NCBI GenBank assembly: GCA_002751075.1
Contig: NAOQ01000668.1
Location: forward strand, 13,031-30,636
Direction: 5' to 3'
From: Ichthyophonus hoferi
Taxonomy: Eukaryota > Opisthokonta > Ichthyosporea > Ichthyophonida > Ichthyophonidae
DNA: 17,606 nucleotides
Below, in pieces: positions 1-9,162 of this stretch (positions within the stretch are counted from its first letter, which is position 1; each line of letters begins with the position of its first letter). The notes beneath the pieces are model-generated. The model saw only the letters and a program-made list of their open reading frames with translations. It ran no database searches and was not told the DNA's origin. The translations under genes and the position numbers were made by a program.

Positions 1-3000
1 GCTATACTATACGGTATTATGGCAACGGTTCCCATCGTTGTAGGGAGGAGCCCTATGCGAAAAGAAATTTTCGATGAAGAAATAGAAGAGATAAAGTGAG
101 TAAATAGGTTATTTGCACACAATTAAAAAAATAATGGTTTGGTTAGCCAGTATCATTCATTACTTTCATTTTTCAATGTATCTTAGAAATATGCCTACTA
201 GCTCTCGCCAATAAAATGAATATTAGAGAACACTTGCATTAACAAAGAACAAAAAAGAAAATGAATGAAAGAGATCAATTCTCACACTACTCTCACCTTT
301 CAGCACTTTTATTTGATTTTATAATAAATTACGCTAGCACATCAACGGATATAACATTATGTTTTTGCTTAATTCGTATAACCTCAATACTTAAATTGAA
401 GATGTGAGATAGTATTTAAAAAGGCGATATGAATACATATGACATTTTATAGATTTTCTTGATTATATTCTGCCTTGCCTTGATCATTATTTATTCTTTT
501 TTTCCCTGTTACATGTGTTGATTTTAGAATATCTTGTGGTCGACGACTATATACCTTTGACTCTTTTTCTTATTTCTAAATTTGTATTTTTACCAAATAG
601 TGACTTTTATCACTTGCATCCCATTTTCTAATTACAAACATTGGTCAACAAATTATAGTATCTTTCTATATTTTCTTACCCTACTGTACCCATCTTGTGC
701 AATTTTCATAAGTTCTCTGGCATATTATTTACTGTTCTTTGATAATACTTAGCTAATTTATTCGTTTTATAACATCTCCATTTTTTTGACTTCATGTTCA
801 TTATATAATTGATCTCAATCTCCAAATTAATAATTATTTTTCCAGTAATTTCTCAAGAACTATTTTCATTATCTCTTTGAAAAATATATATCATTTAAAT
901 CTATATTTATGACCACTATTTCTAAAGGAGAACAGGTCCCCTCTTCGGCCAATCTGTCCTGATCCTCTGTGGTTTGATCTCAAGTATATTGTCATTGTTT
1001 CTTTTTCTGTGCTGCTGTGGATGCTATGCACTGTGCAACATGCAGCGAAAAAGGAAAAAATATATTATTAATAACGCAGCCACGGTAAGATTCTGCTATG
1101 TACTTTTGTAGTGAGATGAGAGCAATGTAAAGGAAAGCAATGATTTGGTATTATTAATAGTGTGCATATAAAAATACTTGAGTGTAAGTAGTATCTACAA
1201 AGAAATGCAGTATGCATGATTCAAAATATATTAATGTTATATATGGAAATAGAAAGAGAGAGAGACGTACAACAAATATAATCTAGGAAGGTTTGGATAT
1301 AAAAATATATAAGAATAAATAAGAATAAGGAAAATGTGTAAATAGATAAATAATGGAAAGGGATGTGATTATGAGCGTAACAAAAAGAATCAATTATTCA
1401 AACAAGCATCTATATGCGTTGGCTGTTGAATCTGAGTAATAAATAACAAAACCCATATCAATACCATCAATTATATAGGTACAACAGCAACAGAGGCCTG
1501 ACCAGGTGCAACAATATGATCAAGGAATGTCTAATCAATCACTAGAATTGCAACTTATGTTAATGAAACGGCGCCAAATGGAGAAAATGCTCCGAGAGCA
1601 GCATGATTATGAGATTAACGAGATATTGCAAGGACAACAGCAGCAAATGTTATCGGGTTCTATATATGCTCCATCTATGGGAGATTCCAGTGGGTCATTA
1701 TTATCTGATCCATGTGCAATATCGATGGATCAACAATCGTTGTATAATCAACCAAACATGTTACCTGACTCTATGATCATACCCCCGTTCATCAGTCAGG
1801 AAGAGGATGCCATGCAACAGCGAGAAGAGCAGGGTCAAAGATTTCGAGAGAGTTTGCGACAAAGTTCCATTAGGGGGAGGGAAGGAGGTGCAATCCAAAG
1901 TTCTGCTTGGCCACGTGGATCTAATCGATACTCCTTGAATGAGGCGAGATCGCACGCAAAGGAAAACGATTCAAATGTGAGTAGTTTATGGATTTTGGTT
2001 TTGTTTGTCCATTTTTATTTATTATTTTACCTTATTTTTTATATTTTTTAATGGATAACCCTTCATTTATTACTTTCAAACTATACCAACAGTTAAATTT
2101 GCCACCATACTCAACATAATTGTCTCAGCTGAGCTTTATATTATAAATTCCTCTTAATTTATAATAAAGGTCTGTGACGCCCGGTAAATTTCTATAAAGA
2201 CACTATTCATGAATTATATATCAAAGGAATAGAATGTCTGACTTATTTATAAATGTAAATAATAAAAACAGCAATAGCAACAAAAAGGAAGGAGTGGGTA
2301 CATTATTTGGCTTAGGGTTTGGGTTTTAGAATCAAATTGCCTATTTGACTGGTCAAATGCATAGATGTGCTTTAATCAGGAAATATTTAATAATTAAAAA
2401 GTCTGTAGGTTATGTAATGGAAGGCATTTATAAGGATAGTAGTAATACTAGAGGTGAAAGGATAGGAGGGATATCCTTTACTTTCTCATTAACTCGGATA
2501 ATTTGTTATTCTTAAATTATAATTAGTTAAAAATTATATGACGCTTATCTAATAAAAACACTTGACTACGTAGATGCTTAGTTGGTTTAATTACTGAAAT
2601 TTAAATTTTACGTGGGAGGCATTACAATTTTAATATCTCCATATCCCTCTAAACTAACAATCCTTACCCTATATATAGGGCCTTTTGAATCGTGGTAGAA
2701 CAACTAGTGTACATCCTATGAGGAGACGTCCATATATGTGTGAAGAGGATAATCAAAATCCTGATGCAACTAGTCAGCCAGTAAGTTATATCTCATGCTG
2801 AAACAGTCCTCTCCATCCAATTGATGATGGTTTATATGCATTAATATATAATTTTAATTTGTTAATGTATTAGAAATTTAAGGATAAGCTGGTAGATAAG
2901 CAATAGACACAAGTTGAAAGTATGTGTAGAATTGATCTTAAAAATAATGTATCTATGTAGTCATTTATTTTTATTGTTTTGTTTTTTAATCTATTTTTTT

Positions 3001-3581
3001 TAACCAATGCAGTTTTTGAAATCATTTTATCTATACCATTTATACATCAATAATGGGGAGTGCTTATACATTTTATTGCTACTAAGATAAATATATAAAC
3101 AGATATATATATAAACTGAAACGGTATAGCCATAAAAAGGAAACGGAAGTGTGTTTAACTTTGCTTTAATTACATAAATGCATAATTTTAATATATAAAT
3201 ATCTGGTTTAATTTATTTCATATCACCACTACATATCAAAAATATATACTAAATACATAGGTAAGTGCATCTAATCTGGCATCCGTTTACACCCGCTTTT
3301 TTCAGTTTATCCTAAAACCTCTCTTCTTTTTGCCTTTTGATTCATGATCCACTCTCTTGTTAATATTCTTTTGGCCCAATATGCACCTTTTTTTTAGTTT
3401 CATGGTTTATATAATGAATGGTTTTGATTGACATTATTTTCTTTTTTTCTGTTTGTAATACTTATTTTTTACCTGCACCAATACACAGATACCAAATATA
3501 CCCGAAATCCCTATCAATCCCGACCTAGATCCACAGCTTGTAGGACCCACTCAGCCTCCAGATAATGTGATTCGCTTATAA
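1..3581 (+). CDS. Single-pass membrane protein with Cys cluster and Gln-rich cytosolic tail (3' part, 5 exons)
   Basis: Not recognised as a named family. Visible exons are 1-95, 928-1084, 1479-1976, 2679-2780 and 3489-3581 (TAA at 3579-3581), all with GT-AG introns. The 928 acceptor is chosen because it is the only one that joins an open frame of exon 1 to the membrane-spanning frame of exon 2. About 314 residues are visible; the 5' end lies outside the window, although an in-frame ATG exists at 19. Exon 2 encodes a strongly hydrophobic helix starting FGQSVLILCGL, then CCCGCYALC and a basic stretch QRKRKK. That implies one membrane span, likely palmitoylated cysteines and a cytosolic C-terminal side. 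Exon 3 is rich in Gln and Met and has a possible coiled coil (LELQLMLMKRRQMEKMLREQ). The tail is disordered and Pro-rich and ends DNVIRL, which fits a class II PDZ ligand (I-x-L). The general plan resembles Shisa-like or VOPP1/WBP1-like adaptors, but no diagnostic motif supports that. Introns of 394-832 nt are AT-rich with no other feature seen. Confidence 0.72.
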
Positions 3582-5080
3582 ATTAATCTTAATATGACTT
3601 GTCTTTGTTTTCAAGGTTTACACAAATATAGATATATAAATATAAAATACAATATAAAAATATATATAAGTAGATGGATATATTTAATATATATGTTATT
3701 ATGGTATGACATGAATATAATATTTATTGGCTGAATTGGCATCGTTTTTTATTGTCATTAAAGTGGTGCATTTCACTTTGTTCAAATCATTATTTTTTAT
3801 TAATGTTACAGTTGACTATTTTGTAGTGCCATGGTTTAAGTCAAATTTTTAAATAGGTCCAGAAAAATGGCTTAAACCCATGCTTAAGGCGAAAAATAAA
3901 AAATAAAATAAACATCAAGAAACTATTAATTACAATGATATTTTAAAATGTCAGTTCATTTGGATTATTGCATAGATTTTTTGATATACATATGCTTAAC
4001 AGCTCTCAATTAGCCAAAGCCATTAATCCATTCTACAAACTAATAAGCCAAATCTATACAATATCAACAGACTTATGTATGTGGAGTGTGTCAAATATAG
4101 CTACATATACAACATTGGTAAAGCAACTGTAATCATAATATCTAATTAGTTAATGGTGGGTTTTGAAGTGGCTTATAGATAAAATACTATATTTATAAAA
4201 CATAAAAAGGTTTTCCCCGACAAAGATTAGGAGTCTTGACTCTGCAGTGATACAGAACAAAGTCTATAGAGTTTTAATCCTAAATTCCCTACTTGTAACA
4301 GTCGGCTACTACTCTGAACATAGGTGAGATAAATACTACACAAGCTGAAATCAATATATTGAACATAAACATTAAATTTTATATTTTTCCATGTAGAGTA
4401 GCAATGTCGATTCTTCCTGGAAATTGTCGTCAGAGTAAAGTGTTTATAAGAAAAATACCAAGAGATTATAAGCCATTTCGTTTTACAATATGGTATCGCA
4501 TGGCTTATGAACTCTTTGTATAAATACTATTACTCAATTGTTTTGCTTTGGGCCTTTGTGCTTAATTATAAGAGTTACGCAGGATTTTCCTATGAACTAC
4601 AATTAATGCAAGTCATATTCTATCTTATTGAACTTCCCCTATTAGGCTACATCTTCTCTTTTTTTATTAATTTTATCTATTTGTTTGTTTATATTTGAGT
4701 TCATCAAAACGAATCGTGACGGATAATAAAAAGTATTTATGGTTAGCGGATCATGAGAAATCAATCTCCAGCAGATCTGCTAGCATGGAAATCTCTATGC
4801 ATTCAGATTTTGGATATGCTCTTTCATGTTTATTTTTTTAATTAGGTATTATTTAATCCGCAATATAATGAACTGATGAGAGAGATCGCATATTTATGGT
4901 TACAAATAGTTAGGCAGAGTAACATTTATGCTATGTCATGTTATCTAATTGTTATTATATTATTACATTAAAGGATACTGCACTTTATTTCGTTACAGTT
5001 TTTTGCATTAAATTATATCATGTTATATTATATTACCTTTTATTATATATATTTATTCTATGTTTTTAAGGTTCTGTAGT
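3582..5080. other. Intergenic AT-rich region, no convincing gene
   Basis: This is the 3' flank of the upstream membrane-protein gene. AATAAA-type polyadenylation signals cluster at 3895-3912. A 63-codon ORF at 4507-4698 (+) would encode two hydrophobic stretches, but ORFs of this length are expected by chance at this base composition and nothing supports it. A 12-bp palindrome, AGCAGATCTGCT, lies near 4769-4780. Otherwise I see only low-complexity AT sequence. Confidence 0.5.
3895..3912 (+). promoter_or_regulatory. Candidate polyadenylation signals of the membrane-protein gene
   Basis: Overlapping AATAAA hexamers occur about 315 nt after the TAA at 3579-3581. In sequence this AT-rich a hexamer arises easily, so the assignment rests on position only. 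Confidence 0.3.
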
Positions 5081-5100
5081 TGGCTTCTAGTATGAGAAGT

Positions 5101-5291
5101 AAGCCAATAAAACACACGACGAATCGGTCCAAGCCGGGTTAATTCGAACCAAAATTGGCCAATTGAATAAGCACGTGTACTGGAAATTTTGGCAAACAAT
5201 TTCCAGGGGAATCGAGGTTAATATAATGACTAGTAACCGTAACTAGACTACTAACTTACATTTCATTCATTTGCGATATTTGTTTGTAAAC
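5101..5291 (+). promoter_or_regulatory. Upstream / 5'UTR region of the SRSF7-like gene
   Basis: This is a locally GC-richer block directly before the start codon. It contains a CCAAT box (GCCAATAA, about 5103-5110) and the 12-bp palindrome AATTGGCCAATT (5153-5164), which carries a CCAAT on each strand. It also has a perfect E-box CACGTG (5172-5177) and a 9-bp perfect inverted repeat, CTGGAAATT at 5180-5188 and AATTTCCAG at 5198-5206, with a 9-nt spacer. CCAAT plus E-box is a common arrangement in housekeeping promoters (NF-Y and USF/Myc-type factors). The transcription start cannot be placed, so the inverted repeat may lie in promoter DNA or in the 5'UTR. Confidence 0.5.
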
Positions 5292-7358
5292 ATGTCGCAA
5301 GATAAGAAGGGCACTAAGGTGTATGTAGGGAACTTAGATGATGATATAACTGACCATGATTTACGTGATACCTTTGATAAGTATGGTAATCTAACTGATG
5401 CTTGGGTTGCCCGCAAGCCACCCGGCTTTGGCTTTGTGTGGTATCGTGACCAAAGAGACGCCGAAGATGCTGTCCATGCTCTAGATGGAAAGGATCTCCG
5501 TGGAAGGTCAATGCGTAAGTTGTTTGTTATTCCCATGTTATTATGTCATTATAATCCTGGCTTAATCTCAGTATTTTAATACCAGGATAATGATAATGTA
5601 GCAAGTGCATTATAAGTTGATACAATCATATTCTCCTGAACATTACCCAGATGTTCAACTTCAAAAAAGTGAGCCAATCCAGCACTTTTATTAAAAACTC
5701 CAGGCGTCTAAAATTCTAACGAACCAATATAGATAAAGATCTTTTCCGATAGACCAACAGTGACCTACACAGGTACAAGAAGATTATAGGTTGAGTATAC
5801 TGCACTACTACATCATATACCATGTTCGCGATAGAATAGATGTCTTTCCCTTCCCTTTCTTTTCCTCGCCAATCACCCACCCATCCCCTATGTTGTCTCC
5901 TACAAAAGTGGAGTCTTCCATCAATCTATTCTTCTATGTGCTACAATGCTACTTGCTAAGACTTGAATTGGGAGAGTATAACTTTATTATCATTACATAA
6001 AAGGTTATTGTCTACCATTTTCATTGTTATTATTATTATTATGAATATATATATATATATATATACTATTATTATTATTCCCGTTATTGTTGTTATTGTT
6101 ATTACCACTACTACTATTATTATTACTACTATTATTATTCTATTCCTACCCTATTAATATCTAAGTACATAAGTATTACTCCCACTGTGTATAATATTGT
6201 TTAGTCGTGCGAAACACTTTATTTCCCTTTCTTTTACCCCCTAACTTCCACTTAATTGGTTTTTGTTTTATTGATGCCTAGCCTTGATTGCGGCCAGATT
6301 GATTCTATCCAGTGAGAATCACTCCTCTTCCCATTCCAGTAATTACACAATCACCAGTTTTTGTATTCACATTCACCACCCTCACCCTTTCCTCTCCCAG
6401 GTGTTGAACTTTCCCATGTCCGTGCTGTCAAGAAAGACATTAGAGACAGTGAGTGTTTCCAGTGTGGAGAGAGAGGTCACTTTGCTCGTGATTGCCCTAG
6501 AGGGCGTGGTGGGAATGGAAGAGGGAGATCAGGGGGTAGGAGAGGATATGATTCTCGATCAAGATCAAGATCAAGATCTCCTCCTCGGCGTTATAGATCA
6601 AGATCAAGATCTAGGGAGAGATCAAGATCAAGATCTCCTCCTAGGCGTTATAGATCTAGATCTCCCAGGGACAATAAGAGGCCTGTAAGATCTCCTAGTA
6701 GGAGTATATCACCTCGTGGAAGGAGGTATGTGCATGTAGTTAGATAAGGTTGTATATATAGTAAGAGTATAGTGTGTATGTTATGTATGCTATGTATATT
6801 ATATAGTATATAAGTTTCATTGTGTCTTCATTTACCTTGTTCCTCTTGTTTGAGGAAGAGTTTTATTTTAAGCAGATAATACCTATTGTAGAGTGTAATA
6901 CTGGTATGATCTCTACGATATTAATACTTAAAGTCACCCTATATTCCAAAAGACATTACCTAACCAAACGTTCTATTTCTTTAACTTAATGTATATATAG
7001 GAGCCTCAGCCCTCAGAATATCAAGTCAGAGCGCCCTATGAGCCCCCCTAAAGAAAGTAGTTCTAGTGCTGTGCCTGAACGTAGGCATACTGTGAGCTTG
7101 AGTCCACCAAGGTATATATATATATATATGTGTGTGTGTAACTCGTGATCATTTCTATAACATCTGCTTATAGCAAGTCTGTCCATTTATACCTATACAT
7201 ATACTTATATATGCATTGTTTATAGTGTGTGTGCCATATATATACACACTCTTTATTATAACAATATTCCTCTATATTACTACAATTCCCATATACTTTG
7301 CAAGACCTGTCTTAGAACTTTAAACTTACACTCTCATTGGTTCTGCAGGGATATTTAA
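5292..7358 (+). CDS. SRSF7: SR splicing factor, SRSF7-type (RRM, CCHC zinc knuckle, RS domain)
   Basis: Nuclear SR protein that binds exonic RNA and promotes splice-site choice and mRNA export. Coding exons are 5292-5514, 6401-6725, 7001-7111 and 7349-7358; the phases close exactly to 222 codons plus stop (human SRSF7 is 238 residues). The RRM covers about residues 8-80: RNP2 is VYVGNL (10-15) and RNP1 is KPPGFGFVWY (42-51), preceded by the WVARKPPGF sequence typical of SRSF3/SRSF7. A CCHC knuckle, C-x2-C-x4-H-x4-C at residues 93-106, separates SRSF7 from SRSF3. A Gly/Arg linker leads to an RS domain with repeated RSRSRSPPRRYRS. Exon 3 encodes an SP-rich tail and the last exon only Asp-Ile-stop. 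The start is the ATG at 5292 (A at -3), because it places the RRM at the usual distance. Intron 1 is 886 nt; the others are 275 and 237 nt. Retaining intron 2 would end the protein after about 189 residues at a TAA (6745-6747). Orthology to plant-type RSZ proteins is less likely given the SRSF3/7 signature. Confidence 0.93.
5547..5598 (+). other. Hairpin-forming inverted repeat just inside SRSF7 intron 1
   Basis: ATCCTGG (5554-5560) pairs perfectly with CCAGGAT (5582-5588), and the flanks CATTATA and AATGATAATG extend the stem with one gap. The loop is 21 nt. It starts about 30 nt after the 5' splice site (5515), so it could affect splice-site access in the RNA. That role is inference. Confidence 0.35.
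6025..6140. repeat. Compound microsatellite (TTA/ATT, AT, ACT units) in SRSF7 intron 1
   Basis: Runs of TTA, then about ten AT dinucleotides at 6045-6065, then ATT, TTG and ACT triplets. It is a simple sequence repeat, likely polymorphic in length. The long frame crossing it (5963-6157) is low-complexity translation, not a gene. Confidence 0.85.
6562..6657 (+). repeat. 39-bp duplicated unit inside the SRSF7 RS-domain coding sequence
   Basis: The unit at 6562-6600 recurs at 6619-6657 with two differences, at a spacing of 57 bp (19 codons). One difference turns CGG into AGG, silent for Arg. Each copy encodes RSRSRSPPRRYRS and contains AGATCA hexamers. Keeping the same codons, not just the same residues, indicates DNA-level expansion. 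Confidence 0.75.
7112..7140 (+). repeat. TA/TG dinucleotide tract at the 5' splice site of SRSF7 intron 3
   Basis: The donor GT at 7112 opens directly into about eight TA units followed by about five TG units. UG repeats are bound by CELF and TDP-43 family proteins in other animals. Length changes here could alter splicing of the last, very short coding exon. Confidence 0.7.
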
Positions 7359-7977
7359 AAAGGTCTGGACTAGCCATTGGTCAAAAGCATTGGACAGTAT
7401 TGATCTTTGCCGACTTGTTGTCGGTCATAATACTTAACCTATATTAGGTTATTTATAAACGGATTTCATTGATTCATGGTTATATTTATATATTCCTAGA
7501 AGCATTATTATAAAGTACAGCTAGTCAATCAGCCATGTCTTCCCTTACACCTATTCAAACATAAATATATGTGTATATCTATTATATATAGTCTAGTTGG
7601 CAATTGTGTGAGTTATTAAATGAAGATATCTATAGTTAGCTAACTATATATAAATATATATATATATATATAATATACTTAATTGATCTACAATAGTGAC
7701 TGGATTTCCATAGTGGTATATTGGATTATAAATTGCAGGAACGCCATTTATTTATTTTCCAATTAATTTAAAAAAAAATTAAAACCATATTTAGCACCAA
7801 ATAATTCCAAGCCCAATCATAAGGTCTAAGCGTATGATCTTTATAGTTATATCTGCCCTATATGAAATGAGTAAGTATTATTTTACAGCGTTTATACCAT
7901 CCAATGTTAAACAAGAAATATAGGTTATCTATTGGCTCGGAATGGTTTATATTCATATTAATATATCAAGGCAGTAA
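7359..7977. other. SRSF7 3'UTR and AT-rich flank
   Basis: No gene seen. A stem-loop candidate lies at 7396-7434 and a TA microsatellite at about 7649-7676. No clear AATAAA was found; an ATTAAA variant near 7616-7621 is the nearest candidate polyadenylation signal. Confidence 0.5.
7396..7434 (+). other. Stem-loop candidate in the SRSF7 3'UTR
   Basis: CCGAC (7410-7414) and GTCGG (7420-7424) form a perfect stem around the loop TTGTT. An outer pair, AGTATT with AATACT (7429-7434), extends the structure after an internal bulge. It begins about 40 nt after the stop codon. A function in mRNA stability or autoregulation is possible but unproven. Confidence 0.4.
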
Positions 7978-8247
7978 TTAAATATTATTAAACGCATGAG
8001 AGAATTTGAAGATGTTGTTTTTTTCTCTTTCTACTTCATCTTCCTCTAATCTGTCAACGGCTTTTACTTTTGGTTGTATGTCTGATATAAGTGAAATGTC
8101 GGTTCGATTAAGTGGTGTAAAACTTGATCTCAATATTTTTTTGGTGATTAGCATCAATCGATAATGATGCTCTGCCTGTGTTGAAATAAAATGTGCACTG
8201 TACTTGTGTATATTCCCTAAAATGTTTTCAGTTTGTTCGCTAGGCAT
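7978..8247 (-). CDS. Possible small protein, 89 residues, unknown
   Basis: Single-exon ORF with an ATG in acceptable context (A at -3). I do not recognise it. The product is soluble-looking: a middle section with several His and Lys, then an acidic/basic run (DRLEEDEVEREKNN) that could be helical. No signal peptide or membrane segment is seen. Its charged, mixed composition is more protein-like than the hydrophobic ORFs typical of random AT-rich DNA, yet a few ORFs this long are expected by chance in a window of this size. It lies about 0.9 kb downstream of the MSMO1 stop on the same strand, so it may also be part of a long 3'UTR or an exon of an unseen gene. Confidence 0.3.
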   Translation of the reverse strand: MPSEQTENILGNIHKYSAHFISTQAEHHYRLMLITKKILRSSFTPLNRTDISLISDIQPKVKAVDRLEEDEVEREKNNIFKFSHAFNNI

Positions 8248-9162
8248 AGTTTATTGTGCAGTGGTTTTAAGGAAGATAGACTAATAATTATTAGTTGTTA
8301 TATAAAATTCGTGCGCAGTGACTTAATCCGTGTCCAATACTAGCACAGCTAGTGCACTTTTGTACTTAAGGTCCTTCACTAAGGAAGAGTTTAATCAAAG
8401 ATATTCCGTGAATCATATTTTGAATTTATTCCTGATTGGTTCAGGATCTCTTTCATTAGCGCTATGTTATGTTTTCTATATTTTTAACTATGTGCCTAAT
8501 ACACTAAGATAACGTTCCCATTTTTTTTTGTTAGCTTATTGAATGTAGAAAGTTGTATATAATGATAAAATAGTAATATATATGTTGTGGCATAGTATAT
8601 GGAACATTTAAGAAGTACTCAATCATATTGTCTAATCAGAAATCCTAGATTGCGATTTCCGATAAGAAATTCTGATCGTAACAAATAAATAAACTAGCTT
8701 TAATTAACAGAGAATATTTTAACATAACCTGTAATGTTTCATGCCATGATAGTGATTAAATGCTAATTAAATATTAATTAGCCTTAATTATCAGAAGGGA
8801 ATATAAGGCTAATACTTAAGTAAATATTGTCATAGAAATACCCCTACCACCAGTTATCATGATGTCGTCTATCTAACGGGAAACTCTCCCTTAAACCCAA
8901 TGAACACAATTAGGGTTACCAACTCCTTAATGAAGAGAAGCATACACAGACCTTTTAGGTGTTAAAAATCGTATATGTTATCTCCGTTGTAAATCGTGTT
9001 AATAATTAATTATTACCTAATATAGACTGCATTGATAAAATATTAATATAGCATATTCTATACGCATCACAATCAAGCCATACATAAACCAATAACAATG
9101 TACAGATGAATAACTTTAATCTATATACATGTGCTGGCCTAGGTTGCCATTGGCTAATTAAA
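8248..9162. other. Intergenic / MSMO1 3' flank
   Basis: No supported gene. A 60-codon open frame at 8330-8512 (+) has no ATG near its start and a stop codon just upstream in frame, so it is not called. Inverted repeats at 8762-8813 are listed separately. The MSMO1 3'UTR must begin at 9162 and run leftward, but I found no clear AATAAA on the minus strand close to the stop. Confidence 0.45.
8762..8813. repeat. Two overlapping, mutually exclusive inverted repeats
   Basis: GCTAATTAA (8762-8770) and TTAATTAGC (8774-8782) form a perfect 9-bp stem with a 3-nt spacer. ATTAGCCTTA (8777-8786) and TAAGGCTAAT (8804-8813) form a perfect 10-bp stem with a 17-nt spacer. The middle arm is shared, so only one stem can form at a time. 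The segment also holds paired TAATTA cores, the usual homeodomain binding core. Confidence 0.6.

Noticed and set aside
4507-4698. 63-codon ORF with two hydrophobic stretches
   Set aside because: Length and hydrophobicity are expected by chance in AT/T-rich DNA; no motif, no neighbouring exon and no promoter signal.
5140-5152. tRNA B-box-like sequence on the minus strand (GGTTCGAATTAACC)
   Set aside because: The box differs from consensus at its end, and I found no A box, acceptor stem or anticodon arm at the right spacing.
8330-8512. 60-codon open frame with a possible membrane segment
   Set aside because: No ATG near its start, an in-frame stop just upstream, and no acceptor that would bring it into a gene. 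Left as chance.
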